Part shown: positions 1-13,115 of the stretch, piece after piece
Numbering within the stretch: position 1 is the first letter of the stretch
Layout of the letters: each line of letters opens with the position of its first letter
NCBI RefSeq assembly: GCF_041146795.1
Contig: NC_135180.1
Location: forward strand, 32,914,794 to 32,978,793
DNA length: 64,000 nucleotides
Direction of reading: 5' to 3'
Origin: Maylandia zebra
Taxonomy: Eukaryota > Chordata > Actinopteri > Cichliformes > Cichlidae
The notes under the pieces: model-generated
The model's database searches: none
What the model saw: the letters and a program-made list of their open reading frames with translations, nothing else
What the model was told of the DNA's origin: nothing
Position numbers and translations under genes: made by a program

Positions 1-536
1 CTGGAGGGCATCCTCAATCTAATACAACTGTGTCAGGAAGTATGGGGATGCAAAGTGCTGAGGAGCCAAAAGTAGCCCACCTCTGCAGTGTGCTGCTTCG
101 TCCCAACACACACCAGCCTGATTAGGGAGGCACACCATGAACCTGTGCTCACATTCCTGTGTAACCTTACGGTATATGAATTCAATTCAATGTAACTATC
201 TAACAAAAGCAGAATACCTGAATTATAATAAAAAGACTTATTATTGCGTCTACTAAAGTTAAATTCCTCTTATTCTTACTTCTATGCAAATCCTATTGTT
301 CAATGAAATGTTTGTATTGTGTGAAAGCCAAAGATGGCTCTTTAAATTTAAATTGAAGTGCAAAATTGTCGGTAGTGATTGAGTATGTTTTCTAGTGGTT
401 GCTATGACATCACTGTTATCCTGGAGATTTTTTTTCTTTGTTTTGTTGCATAGTATCAAATACACTCTGCTTACCTCGCTACTCACTGAAATGTGCTGAG
501 TAAAACAAACAAGGATCCCCCCCACCGCTTCGATGA

Positions 537-537
<1 letters not shown>

Positions 538-569
<32 letters not shown>
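538..569. repeat. (CA)n microsatellite
   Basis: About 16 uninterrupted CA units inside maml2 intron 1. Confidence 0.95.
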
Positions 570-573
<4 letters not shown>

Positions 574-1988
574 GATTTGCCTATATACTGCCTTGTGAAT
601 ATAAATACCAAGTCTGAGCCTTAAAATAATGAAAATGTTCAAGTTATCATGGATGTTTTTTGGCTACACTATCATAGCTTGCAGCTTCCTTCAGCTAGTT
701 CAAATTTTATAATTCGACGGAACCTTCCACATTTGGGCCTGCAGATGAATTTTGTGTGACAGCTGATCATTGGCACTGGTCTGAAGGTTCTTATTTCTTA
801 TCTGGCAATAAATGAGCTGAAATCCCCTCTTGCAACAGTATGCAACCTGCTGAACTGCATAAATATTATGTCTCCCTAGGAACACAATAGTCGTATTTAT
901 TCCTTTATTTTGGGACTGTTTTTTTCCATGTCAAATGCCGAGAGGGAGGTCTCTAGCTCTCTCAGGAGCAGATTGCAACATGTTTCAAGGCTCTGGTGAA
1001 TAGATTAAAGGCTGGCAAGCTCAATCTCTCATTGAGCCACACTCTCTTACTCACACATGCGCAGACACAAAACCTGCAAACACTCTAAAACCTATACCCT
1101 TAAAGCATGTATGGCTCAGAGGGCTGTGCCACTGGACTGACAGATGGTACCATGAGGCTTGGTGTTGCGCCGTTGTGATGGCTCACCCGGAGCCCCATCC
1201 ACACTGCTCAGCATCACTGCAGTGCTCAGCTTGACACACAAGCCAACAGCCTTCCAGCTCACATGAACAGATAGGCTCTGTTGACATGGCCAAGGTCAGG
1301 TTCCTCACTGACACAGTCAAAGATCATCAACAAACGTGAACCGGAATATGTTCAAAACTGAACTTATCGTTCTTAATTTCCTCAGGAAAATCATTTTTTG
1401 GAAAATTGTCTCCAAGCTTGGATCAGCGGCTCTGCACTGTGCCGTATTGGGTTCTTTTTCGGTTTACTATATCTGTGAGAACTTTTAATTTGATTTTCCA
1501 GCTTGTACTAATCCATTTTTGAAAAAAAATAAAATCCTGGTGTACACACTGTGCTAAACCTTGGGCCTGACAGTGGCTGAACGTTTTCTCAACACAGAAA
1601 ATCAACGGTGCAGTTGCGCGTGCCTCTCTTAGATGATCAGTATATAATATATAGGTTTAAGCCGCTCATGCAGAAGGAATCTCTTTCAAAGTGATTCAGA
1701 GCATCTGAGCTCATTAAATGTTAATCAAAAAATCTATTTTGAGATCACTAGGAGATCAGTCATGAGGATTTCAGGTCAGCTGTGAGGCCACTGCATCCGA
1801 GTACTGAGAGTTGAGTGAGCAGGATGGTCCTTTTTTTGCTGTGAAGTGTTTGCGCTTGACGTTGGGGTTTGTCCCAATTGAAGCCAGTATCGTGACACAT
1901 ATGAGTGACTGAAGCATGAGAAAATCTCAACTGCAAAGTCTTGAGACACTTCATCCTTGAAGTTTGAACTGAACACTACTCCTGGCTA

Positions 1989-2008
1989 TTTTTTTTTTTT
2001 TTTTTTTT
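1989..2008. repeat. Poly(T) tract
   Basis: About 20 uninterrupted T residues in maml2 intron 1. Could be the reverse-orientation tail of an old retrosequence, but no body is recognisable. Confidence 0.85.
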
Positions 2009-2546
2009 AAATGGCACAGAAACAGAAATGAGGCAACCCTCTCTCACAGTGGCTTTTTGCAACACATGCACTGTCCTTTCCATTATTCATGATGTGTTTT
2101 CACTGACAGTGCCTTGAACCATGAGGAGTACTCCTGTCTGTCTTTTCCAGAAAGAGCCCTGTGGAATGAGAGAACATGTACCTGAGGTGCACACAATAAA
2201 AAAAAGCCTGTTCTCATCTGGTTTTGGAGAAAATCACATGTCGTAGATTATGCGGCTCTCATTGAAGATGGAAAAAGTTCATATGGCTGATTAACTCATG
2301 GAGCATTTCCAGTGTAAAATTATATGCAACTCCAGAGTTCCCTGTATTAAGCAGGAATCAAGCAGCCAGACTGCCATTAAGATAAGAGGTTTTTTTCTTC
2401 TCTAGACTCTAAGAAACTGTCTGCTGAGGTTACTTTATCTAGCAAAGCATGTTTAAATTATTGCCTCTCTTTTTGTTTGGTATTGGGTTGCATTTTATTT
2501 TGTTTCATTACTTTTTAAATTATTATCTTAATTACTATTATTATGT

Positions 2547-2547
2547 A

Positions 2548-2619
<72 letters not shown>
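2547..2619. repeat. (ATT)n microsatellite
   Basis: About 24 near-perfect ATT units. In one frame they produce an artificial poly-isoleucine ORF. Confidence 0.97.
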
Positions 2620-2931
2620 TGTTTTGGTTTTAGATGCAAACCAATAAAACGTACATTACGTTTCACTTACCAGCCTACTTTGTTTACTTATTTGTCCCTG
2701 TCGAGAACATTTTTTAAATACTACTCTTTTTCTACTATTGAAACAATCCTTAATGCAGATTTCAAGATAATGTGGCAAATGTTGCACATGCAAGCCCTGT
2801 TGGGGCTGTTGGATGAGCTTAGATTAAGAAAAAAACAGATTTTTATAAGCACCTTGAAAGTGCAAATTCTCAACATACATTATTTTGCACAATAGGAGGC
2901 AAACATCCAAGAGAATGAAAACTGACCGTAG

Positions 2932-2955
2932 TTTTTTTTTTTTTTTTTTTTTTTT
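2932..2955. repeat. Poly(T) tract
   Basis: 24 uninterrupted T residues in maml2 intron 1. Confidence 0.9.
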
Positions 2956-4384
2956 GAGTGGATTCATACTCATCATAAAATGGAGCAAAAGTAAGGGTCT
3001 GCTGCTTGCATGTTGAATTTTCTCCTGGATATCTTTGTTTTGCAGTTGTGGTTTAAAAAATATGGTTTGTATTAGCGAGATAAAGTTAAATGCAAAGTCA
3101 GTGTGATTAAACAAAACAATGTCCCTCTGCTTTTAAGTGCATCAGCATTATTGTCATCATCCAGTTACTGTGTCGAAGCACGCATGGACATGTATTAGCA
3201 TTTACAGGCTTGGTGAGTCAGAGATATTTGTACCTTGATTAACATGAACTGTTGTTAAGAGCATTAGTAGAAATAATATGACATGAACAGAGTAGAAATG
3301 TAGTGAACTGCAGGATTCGCTCCAAAGCCTCAAGCTATGAATCATCTTAATGCCAGCTAGTGGAAATGAGTCAAATTTGTTCCACAGTGAAATATGCAAC
3401 ACACTGATACTCCTCCTATGATCAGGCTGGTGTACAATTAAAACCATTTTGTTTCCATGCAGGAGTCGCATTAAAATATGGTCAGATAATCAGCCATTTG
3501 TATGAATGCATTTACACAACAGATCGCTTCTTAATAGACAGCCTTTCTCACTGTTGTTAAAGACTCATATTGGAGATTGTATTGTTTTGTTGACATGATG
3601 ATATCTTCTCCTAAAAATATGACTCATTTTTGGAATAGTAAAATTCACAGTTAGGATGTTAAGAGTGTTGCTGTGTGCTTAGTTAGTTCCATCTCTGTTC
3701 TTATTACCTTAAATGAAGACATGGGTAGAGGACAAAAGGAAATCAGATATCTGCACCAGCATGTTAAGCAGAATCTCAGCCACAAAGGAGAAACTCTGTA
3801 TATCTAACGAAGCACAATGGATGAAAATATAATGTATGCAAATGAGGGAAACAGACAAAGAGCTTATTCTTCTCTCTGCAGTCTGTCGACTATATCAGAT
3901 TCCTAACTATCTTCTCATCCCATTCAATGCGCTCAGGCTACATTATATCAAAACATTTTTCCAGTTCCTTCTTGCTGTATTGGAAGAGTTTAAATAAAAC
4001 TGTGTATTCAAATTTTGCCCAATCTGAACGTGCATAGTCTTACCCTAATTTGTGATTGATGCCAGAATGAACCGTTTGAGAAATCACTGCTTTTTTTAAC
4101 TTTAAGATTAGCATTTGTTAATTAATATGTGTGAAATTAGTCTTGAATACATGGTGTCACTTCACGTCTGTGTAGTGTATTCATTTTCAGAACTGCTTTA
4201 CATTCTCTCACATGACATATTTTCCATTAAGTACAATAATTGAACTCTGGGTTTATCTGAACTGCATACCTGCTGGGGTTATTTTTGAGGGGAGGGGGTT
4301 GCTTACCTGGTGATAAAAAGGTAAATGTTAAAAGCCTTTGATATTTTTTTTCTGGGTTTAACTTCTATATGTTGTTTTTTGCAG

Positions 4385-5554
4385 ATTCATGGATCTTTGC
4401 GAAGGAAGATTGAGGGGCATGCCCCAGGACAAATATCAAAGCAAAATGGCCTCTCCTGTGGTTTCCCTGGATCAGACTTTAAGCGGGTCCGTGTGGACCA
4501 CAACTTAGCCCAGTCCCATTCTCTGCAAGGCACCTCAGCCATGAGCATGCAGAGGAAGAATTACATGATGCCTCATGCACTGGGGTCAGACATATTCAAC
4601 ATGACCCTGAAAGAAATGAAGAAAGAGCCCTCTGAGATCCAGTCTTGTGACCAGTCAAATGCAGAGATGATGTTTGACTTCAAAGATGAAGGTCAGATTG
4701 ATCCAGAACTCCAGGATCTCTTTGATGAACTGACAAAGACGGTGCCTACACTGAATGACCTGGAGTTTGAAAAGATGCTAAAGCAGGATGATACATTTGG
4801 CTTGGATCTAGGACGGCCAAGCTCGGCGGGAGCAGCTGCCAGTCTGTGCTCTCCACTGGAGAAGCCGATAAAGACAGAGCACTCACCTGATTTTGGGCAG
4901 GCTCATTGTGGCTCACCACAGCTTCGACCCGCTTCTGCAGGGCCCACTTTCACATTGACCAGCACGTCTTCAACCACCACATCGCAAAAAGCAAACACTC
5001 AGGCAGGACACCCAAGGATGCCCTGTTGGCCTGAAATATCTCACGCAGAGCAGCTAAAGCAGATGGCAGCAAACCAGCAGCAACCGAATTCTCTTCTCCA
5101 TCACCACCACCAAACCGCACCTGTGGCCCTGACCAGCTGGGCTCCTTCCATGAGCACCCACTCCTCCACCAGCACCTTCCCTCAAGACAATGTCTCTAGC
5201 CCACTCCCACTCAACCAGCAGAGGATTGGCTCTCACAATAAAGGGATCAACAACTGTCTCTTCAAATCAACCAGCCACAATGGCTCCAATCATTTGGACA
5301 TGAAGGTTCTCAGCACCAAGCCTACATTGCATTTCAGCCCCAAAGTACCCCATTCTGCCAGCCAGCCCATGTCTATCATGACAAACCCAGTGAACAAGAC
5401 AGAACAGCAGCAACAGTCACCTTCACCGGGCCCACATCAGCCACATTCAGGTCTTCATTTCCAGAACCAACAAATCCCCACATCAGGAGCCCTTTGTCTG
5501 CAAACCAAGACTGCTCACGGAGGGCTGCCTTTCAGACCGTCACAGCAGCGGCAG
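4385..5554 (+). CDS. maml2: maml2 exon 2
   Basis: The acceptor is TTTTTTGCAG before 4385 and the donor is GTAAGG at 5555; phase 0 at the 3' end. It encodes 390 residues starting IHGSLRRKIEGHAPGQ, with the acidic segment FDFKDEGQIDPELQDLFDEL typical of the mastermind middle region. The open frame runs upstream to an ATG at 4325, but that ATG lies in the intron. Confidence 0.9.
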
Positions 5555-8500
5555 GTAAGGTCTCTGTCCAAAATTCCTTTACACACGATTGCCCTTATGT
5601 GAAAACACTATTTTAACTTTTCAGCTCTACAGCAAGGACGGCTTCCACAATTAAGAGATTTGATATAACATGTGCCCATAGCGGCATATCAAGCATAGCT
5701 AGTGCCATAAGATACTGAGACCAGTATGGCTACTTAACATTCTGTTTGATCCACAGAATGTTTCATTTTTCTATTTTACTGCACTTTATGAACAAAGTCA
5801 ATAACAGCACCGACTGCCTTTTTTTCTGTAGAAAGTCTAGTAACATAATCCAAAGCACAATCAAACGTACTGATTTAGTTGTCCTGCTGGCATCTTCAGT
5901 TTGCTTGCAGCAGCCAACCTGCTGTCTAAAACAGCTACAATGCAGCTCTGTTTATTCTGCGACTTTATTGTTCTTGCTAATGTCTGTGTGTGTGCGTTTG
6001 ACGATGACACAGATTGCCAGAGCATGGTAGATTATCATGCAGGACTTCTAATTTCTCTGCTTGTCATGGTGGCTCCCTGTCAGGGCACAGATATGCACAG
6101 CGGGATTTGCTAATTGGAGGTTGTTAGCTACAAGGGACAAGTGGTGGAAAATGACAGTAATCTGCTTAGCCTAGTGCCGGAGGTTGAATCACTGATTTGT
6201 TATGATTGGAGAGATTTAGACCCTCCCCTCTTTCATTTTTTGCACCAACAATATCTGTAGCTGCCTTTGTGTGAAACGATAATGCGAGCCCCGCAACAGA
6301 GCTCTCGTAACCTCTACAGATCAAGGGAAGTGCTTGGGTGACTGGGAGAGGGTGGGAAGAAGGAGAGAGGGAGGGAGTTATGCAGACATGGAAGTAAACC
6401 AGGTAGGATCATGACAGTTACATCAACACATCAAAACGGGACCAGTTTTACCACTGCTAGAGCTATTTACACTTTAAACAGTGGCTGTTCATGGTTACCT
6501 TGAAACTACTTGACAAATATTCCTGATATCAGAAGCCTTACATAAATGTTTGAGGCAGAAATACACGGGCTTAAAGATTGGTAGATGATTTAAATAGACA
6601 AAGAAAAAAAGCATTTTCTGGGCTCAGATTCACCCCATTTCACAATATTTCAAATCTTTTTTCATAAACACAATGGATCATTTCAAGCAAATGTACTGGC
6701 TGCCGTAATAGTGACAGTAGTATTAGTGTTGCATTAGCGATTATAAGCACTTTTTATAAAATATGTAAGATGTGGTATCTAATTTAAAAAGGATTGCAGT
6801 GAGAGAAAAGGGGAAGACACTTAACAGAGCTGGATATCAAATAATGAAAAAGACTTGTGAATTTGTTGAATTATTAAACATTATTTCAGAGCTCCTTAAA
6901 GTAAAACCTCTTTTTAAAAGTTTGTGAGGGGTTAAGGGCTTGGTGAGACAGCTTTCCCAAAGAGATTCTTTTTTTTAATGTGACCAAATAACCAGCACGT
7001 AGCTATGAATATGATAGGGTTAGAATTGAGGATTACAAAAAAGACCTTTATAATTTATGGACACTATTTATAATTTCAAGCTGAGCTAAAAAGTGCTGAT
7101 AATGGTGTTTGTAAATTTTAGCCAGCATGTACAGGGTTAAAAGTCCAGCTAATGAGAGAGGGACAGCTTATAGAGAGGAGAAAAAGAGTGGAGTCTCTTC
7201 CCACAGTGAACTGAATTAGTAATGCCAGAGAAATAAAGGTCCTGAAAGAGTGCCCTGATCCCCTGTGTAACACAAGTAACTAGCAGTGGGCTTCCTTCCA
7301 CTGCCTGAAGCTGGAGACCGTTATTAAAGCATGCACGTCCAAACATGTTTGAAGCTTCTTACTAATAATCAGTTTCTGAATCAAACCTGACGAAATTCAA
7401 ATCCACCACTGTGTAAACCTCTGAGGTTGCACAATATTTGCTTCACCCACTTAAAGTACTCATACGAGTACATTCTGGAGCAGCATGCACTAGAGGACAC
7501 TAATGCATTATGAAACCTGAGTTACTGTGGTTGGTGGCAATGCTGTCTCAAGGACAAAATTTTGTGTTGCTAGTTTCACCAGTTGTGTAGCTGTCTTGTG
7601 TGTTTTGGCTAAAGAAAAAATACTTTGGGGTGTAATATGAGTGCTAATAAAGAATGAGGCAATCCCGGTGTTTATTATTTTTAATTTCTGAAATATTGCA
7701 GCAGTGGAAAAAGTACTGCTTCAATAAAAAGAAAAAAGCTCTGTATGGAGTTTTCGCTTCCAGAAAGACCTTTCAGGGAAACAAAGAAAAATGGTTTTCT
7801 AGCACAAACTATGTTAGTGAAAGTTAAGCTTTTTAGTTCCTTAATGACTCAAGTCAAATAGTTACTGAATATTTTTCCATATTAAATATCTTTATAGCAA
7901 TATAATGACCTATGTTTACATTTTTTTTATTTCAAATTCAGTTGTGTACACATGCATTACAAATATTTGTCAGACAGTCTTATCCAAAGCGACATCCGTA
8001 TTTTCTCTGCATCAGATCAAATGAAGACATTTGACAGCGATTTCATCATCCCATACCAATTCCTATTTTAATACGACACACAAACTTTCTGGAGAATACT
8101 GTCCTTATTGAAATGCATGAACCCAGTCGCCAAAGTAGCCGAATGCTCACAGTGCATGCCACATAATCTGGCTGCAGACCTGAGCTGGATGTCATAACCC
8201 GTCTAACACATTTCCTTTCTGTTTTATCACTACTACTACACAACTGTCTAGTAACGGCAAACATTGAGTAGAACTCAAAACTAAGGCAACATCTAAAAAT
8301 AAAGGTTTACTCAAAGTAAATAAGGACTCCTCAACTTTTGTTGTCGATCTTGTGGCACCAGATCCTTCAGTTAGGATAAGAGCGGGGCCGTAGGGGTTGA
8401 GCCTACCAGGTCACTCCAGCAGTGCTGTGAAGGGAGTACTTGTTTCCTGGGAAAGGGAGCTGCGGCCAAGTCCAGATGCCGAGGCGCTCCCCAGGGACAG

Positions 8501-11377
8501 CATCCTGAGACCAGACTGGAGGAAGTGCAGTGTGAGAGCCGGCGAGGCTGGGCCTGGATCACTGTCAGCTGCCTGCGCTGCCGCAGGATGGGAGACTAAA
8601 TCACTCCGCTCCTTCTCTCAAGCCCGAGCCACATGTGGTATTCATTTACAAAAAACTTGTGAAGAATGGAAGGGGGGAAAACATGGAAAACAGCTTTATG
8701 ACACATCAGGATGACAGAGGATTACTCAGTTGTACACGCTAAAACACCCCTCATTGGGTCTTTTCTTACAACAAAGATGGATCAAGCTCTCTTCAGTTTA
8801 CCTCTGTGGGGAACAAGTCTTTGAAGGTCACGTTTTCTTATAGACTCAGTAAATGGATAAAGTAAATCAAAACCAGTGACTCTGCTTTCTACTGTAAGAG
8901 GAGAAACCACTGTTTTGATGTTTCAGTCCCTGTGTAACCTCATTGCCATGCTTGGTTTGCTGTGTGGGTTGAACTCGGGCAGAGAAGGCGAATATTAGCT
9001 TACGTGAAGTGGCTTGTCACCCCTGATGAGTTTCGGCTTCCCTTAGTCTCTAATCCTGTCTCGTTACTTCTCCAAATTTCAGTCCATTCATTATCATTCA
9101 CTAAGACTAGTAGACACACACGCACACACATATTCTCCCTTTTTTTCTTCAGAAAATCAGAAAGCTACTACCCTGTAGATATTCATTCTCTGCAAAGACT
9201 CTGTCCTTAAGTAGTAGCTTCTGGTAAATGCACTGTTGGATTTCTAATCCATTTTACCCTGGGAAACATTTTAAGTCAACACAATGACTGACACTGTATA
9301 CACAGTATGTGTTGACTTGGATTTGGTGCACATTAACCTCCTTCATGACAAATGTTCGCACTTGATGCAAGCTTGTGTGTTGTGAGGGTGTCCACATGAA
9401 AGGCTAGTTTTATTTGGAGCGCTTGGATGGTCGTCACAGCTGTCTAAAAAAGCTAAAGAAAATATGAAATGGAAGGACTGTAACATCTTAAGCACCATGG
9501 TATTCACATGGTGAAAGATTATCTGCAACAACAACAAAAAAAGCATACACTGAGCACAAAACTTTAAACAAAAAGCTAGTTTGGATCTCTCAATTCCTGC
9601 GCCGCAGACTACAACATTTTAATCAGTGATAGTGTCAGGAGCCAAATGGGTTTCTAGAGGATGGAATGCCTCCTTGCCAAAAACAACACAGTGATCAGTA
9701 AGGGAGAGCTTATTAAATGGAGGTAGTCATGGTGCTGGCGCTTAACTTCCCATCGGCACACATTTCCTGCTGTCTCAGGGATTCTTTCCACTCTCTTTAG
9801 ACACAATTATCAGGGGAGAGGCAGGCCTTGAGGATGACTTGAACCCCCCGCACCTCCCCCAACAAAAAAAAAAGAACAGAAAAAAAAGCCCCCTCCATTT
9901 TTCCCTTTTTCATCTGCAGAGGGAGTAGCCTTGACCACATTCTGGAGGTTGAATAGCATCTTTGAAACAGATGTATGATGTCTTGTAGAGTTTCGCCCCC
10001 TACTGGCACGCCTGTGTTGTTGCAATGTTTTGATTTTGTGCTTTCACTGAGAGTAATGTAAGACCATCCTATTGTCTCTTTTTCAAAGGGTCTTCCTGCT
10101 GGTCCAAGGCTTCCCACTAATGGAAGCTTAGGAGTCATGTCAGCCCAGCCACAGCCACGACCCCCGGTCCCAAACAACCAGCAGAAAGGGCCTCCAAAAA
10201 CACAGGCCATGCAAAGACAGCTCAACCAACCCCAGCACACCATCGGCAATTCAGTAAGCTGCATTTACATCATACCGTTTTCACTGATTAATTAAGACTG
10301 TTTTGATCAATCATATGAATATACTGTTTTTACTTTCAAGGACAAAGACAACACACATGATCAGTTTAGTCGTCACCTGACAAGACCACCGCCAGATTAC
10401 AAGCAGTCAAGAAGTATAGCTGGAGTTCAGCAGGGAAACATCTTCCCAGGTACTTTAAATTTCTAGTGATTAAGGAATGCTTTACATGCTAACAAACAAT
10501 CTTAATAAAAAAAACTTTTTTTTCTTTGTTTGATGTTTCTGCAGGTCGAAACTCCTCCCAGTGCCCTAACAGTGGCCCTGAGAAGACCCTACAGTCTTGT
10601 CACCTTGCAGTTGGTTCTGCTTCAAAGATGAGTGCTTCACCATCAGACCGTAGATTTTCTATTGGGACAGATTGTCACCCCAGTTCTTGTGTCAGCCAAT
10701 GCCAGCAGCAAAACAGTCACAGTCAAATTCGACTGAATCCGAGTAAACCCAGGTTCCAGGGCCCAAACACACAAGGAAAGTCTTTTGGGATAAACAGTGT
10801 GGCAGGTGTACAGCACCAGAGATTGACATCTCACTTGCGTTCCTCTGTGCCAGGACAGGGTGTAGGAGGGTTGGTGACAAATGTCAACATGGGCTGGGGT
10901 TCAGCCAACAAGCAAGTGACACCTGGACTCTGTATTAGGCAGCTACCCAACCCACTACAGTCCCAGGGTGTGCAGGACTTGCCGAACCATCCATTCCAAC
11001 AGAGACACATTGCCCCTCCCAACCAGGTAGCACCAGACATCAGCATGCACACTCTAAACCCTCCACTAAGAGACATAGGCCAGAGAGTAAGTCAGGCAAT
11101 GATGGGTTCTCCCTCAGCCGTGGGAAACCTTAACCAGGCCTCACCTGAACCGAGGATACCAGCAGGGAACTTTACAGAGCCCAGTCCCAGCTCTAGCAGC
11201 TACCATAATAACAGAACTAACCGTCTGACCTTTGACTTCCTCCCAGAGGGGGACAACACAGTTCCGGGAATCAATGCAGACTCAGACTTCATAGATTCCC
11301 TGCTCAAATCGGGCTCTGGAAATGATGACTGGATGAAAGATATCAATTTGGATGAGATTCTTGGTAGCCACTCGTGA
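4385..11377 (+). CDS. maml2: Mastermind-like 2, exons 2-5 (5' end outside window)
   Basis: Coding segments are 4385-5554, 10089-10253, 10341-10449 and 10545-11377, giving 758 codons plus a stop with frame kept across all junctions. Mastermind-like proteins are nuclear coactivators that bind the CSL-Notch intracellular domain complex and recruit p300 and CDK8. The family's basic N-terminal helix, which makes that contact, is encoded by exon 1 and is not in this window. What is visible is the long low-complexity Q/S/P/N-rich coactivator region and an acidic C-terminus with FDFLPEGDNTVPGINADSDF and DDWMKDINLDEILG, which match my memory of the MAML2 C-terminus better than MAML1 or MAML3. Polyglutamine runs are only 3-4 residues long, unlike the long tracts of human MAML2. 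The gene converges on yap1. Confidence 0.9.
5555..10088 (+). other. maml2: maml2 intron 2, no gene seen
   Basis: 4.5-kb intron with no convincing coding sequence. It holds a GC-rich island-like block near 8390-8660 and a strong CTCF-like motif at 9993-10006, both treated as findings. Confidence 0.6.
9993..10006 (-). promoter_or_regulatory. CTCF-like motif (13/14)
   Basis: The minus strand reads CCAGTAGGGGGCGA, against the core consensus CCASYAGRKGGCRS. Only the last base deviates. It sits 83 bp before maml2 exon 3. Binding is inference. Confidence 0.45.
10089..10253 (+). CDS. maml2: maml2 exon 3
   Basis: 55 codons, phase 0 on both sides, between TTTTTCAAAG and GTAAGC. The peptide GLPAGPRLPTNGSLGVMSAQ leads into a P/Q-rich stretch. 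It is too short to stand out as an ORF and was found by frame and splice-site continuity. Confidence 0.85.
10341..10449 (+). CDS. maml2: maml2 exon 4
   Basis: 109 nt, enters in phase 0 and leaves in phase 1; acceptor TACTTTCAAG, donor GTACTT. Encodes DKDNTHDQFSRHLTRPPPDY and then KQSRSIAGVQQGNIFP. The R-H-L-x-R-P-P-P-D-Y motif is a typical mastermind-like segment. Confidence 0.87.
10545..11377 (+). CDS. maml2: maml2 terminal exon
   Basis: Starts after TTTCTGCAG; the split glycine codon with exon 4 restores the frame. It ends in the acidic C-terminus DDWMKDINLDEILGSHS and a TGA at 11375-11377. This C-terminal part is a transactivation region in the family. Confidence 0.92.
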
Positions 11378-11945
11378 ATTTGGGTCACAAATGACTAAAA
11401 ATGGACCCACAGCTCAGAGCTTGTAGAGGTGTAAAGGATTACATTTGTAAGTAATATTAAAATGGACTTTTATAGACTTATTATTACCCAGATATACTGA
11501 ATTGCTTTGTATTGTATTTACTGTGAAAATCAATTGTGTTCTATGTACTCTGCGTATTTCTTCCTGGTGTATTGGCCAAGAAATTGCTTTTCTATGCAGT
11601 CACTGTTTTTGTGGTCTGTGCTCTGTGCTGTCTTATAGAGTAAAGTACAAAATTCACACTGTGAAAAGAAAATATTGCCATTATTTTCCTTTTCATCCTG
11701 GTTTGTGTTTCAAAGTCTAGCATCACGTGGTATGAGCTTTCCAGTGTTTTGCTGCCAGACACAAGCAAGCTTGCAAAAGCATTTTTTCCCCTTTACTTCC
11801 TTCTTGTTCAAACTGTTTCATCTGTGGTAGTTACAGTTTAAATTATGTAACCATTATTTTTTTTTTCATGTTATATTTAATAATTATTGGAATAGTAAGT
11901 AGACATTATATTACATGTAATTAATAAAATTTATTTGACTCAAGT
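11378..11945 (+). other. maml2: maml2 3' UTR with poly(A) signal
   Basis: AT-rich sequence after the stop. A canonical AATAAA is at 11923-11928, so cleavage is expected near 11940-11950. A longer alternative 3' UTR cannot be excluded. Confidence 0.65.
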
Positions 11946-12976
11946 TGTGCTTTTGTTGACTTTATTTAATAATGAATAGTTTGGTTTACTACATCTCATA
12001 CTTCCAAATCAGCGCATGTAGATACTCTTAATTAAAGGATGCTTTGATGTTATGTCCCACTTTACAGGGTTAGTGTGTTGAAATGACACACTTTAACCCA
12101 AATGGCAACCTTTTCATAAAAATAAACAAGTAGTGTACAGTGCTTAAACTTAACAAAATACTTTTTAGTGCCTTAAAATATTTAAGGCACTAATGAAGCT
12201 TTTTCTTTGTTTGTAACTACCCCAAATCTGTCCATGCAGCTTTTGGTACCTAAACCTAACCAGCAAGTAAAAGCAAAAGTGAAAGTTGGATGGAAACAAG
12301 TCAGCAGAGTGAATGAATACCAAAGAAACAAAATCAAACACACAAACAAAACCTAAACTGTTTTTTTCAGGCTGACAAAAATGGTATTATGCATATTCAT
12401 TTTGTCCCCAAAACAGACAAGATATTCTGGAAGTCATATATAAATCAAATGAGGACAGCCTTCTTTCATCTTAAGAATTGTCAAAATTAGGAACATCCTA
12501 TCTAAGAGTGAAAGAAAAAATACTGCATACATACACATAGTCCTTCTACTCTGGACTATTTTTTATTAAGGTGTCTCAGTACCACACTGAGAGAAGTGAG
12601 GCGAAAGTGTGCGATACTGAAAAGAAAGCGAGTGATGATTGCTGTATGATTTTTTTCCCCCCAAACATCAGCTTTTAAAACAAAATGTTCAGCACTGCCT
12701 GAACTGAAACAACCATTATTCTAGATAATTACACCTGCGGATGAGTGTTGCTGAGGGACTGTAATATTGTTATGTAATGATGATTTGCACAAAATGTCAT
12801 TGAACCCTACAAAGCAGATATTATATTGGTTATGTATTTTAGCTAATAACGCTCATGATTAAAAAATAAAACGAGAAGCCTGGAAATTTGTTTACAGTAT
12901 GTCTTGTCTGAAGTAAAGGCACAAACAATTATAATGATTAAAAAATGTTTCAAAATGAACAACTTACAGAAAGTAA

Positions 12977-13115
12977 GTCTCACCCCAACCGGTTGCGGCA
13001 GATGACCACCCCTTTCTGAGCCTGGTGCTGCCGGAAGTTTCTTCCTGTTAAAAGAGAGTTTTTCCTTCTCACTGCCCCCAAGGGGGTCATATGATTTTGG
13101 GGTTTTTTTGAGTTT
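12977..13115 (-). repeat. Teleost interspersed repeat fragment
   Basis: Contains the segments CCGGTTGCGGCAGATGACC, GGTTTCTTCCTGTTAAAA-like sequence and GGGGGTCATATGATTTTGGG, which I recognise as parts of a very common teleost dispersed repeat. The class is not assigned, and the strand given is arbitrary. Confidence 0.55.

Larger units (their letters stand above)
1..4384 (+). other. maml2: maml2 intron 1 (partial), no gene seen
   Basis: Inferred intron, because the exon at 4385 is the family's second exon. It contains simple repeats (see separate entries) and no ORF with recognisable protein similarity. The long ORF at 2449-2895 is mostly the (ATT)n tract. Confidence 0.6.

Noticed and set aside
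2449-2895. 148-codon ORF rich in isoleucine
   Set aside because: Produced by reading through the (ATT)n microsatellite; no conserved protein sequence.
7950-8015. Fragment resembling the teleost 'TTATCCAAAGCGAC' repeat in maml2 intron 2
   Set aside because: Only about 15-20 bases match memory; too short to call an element.
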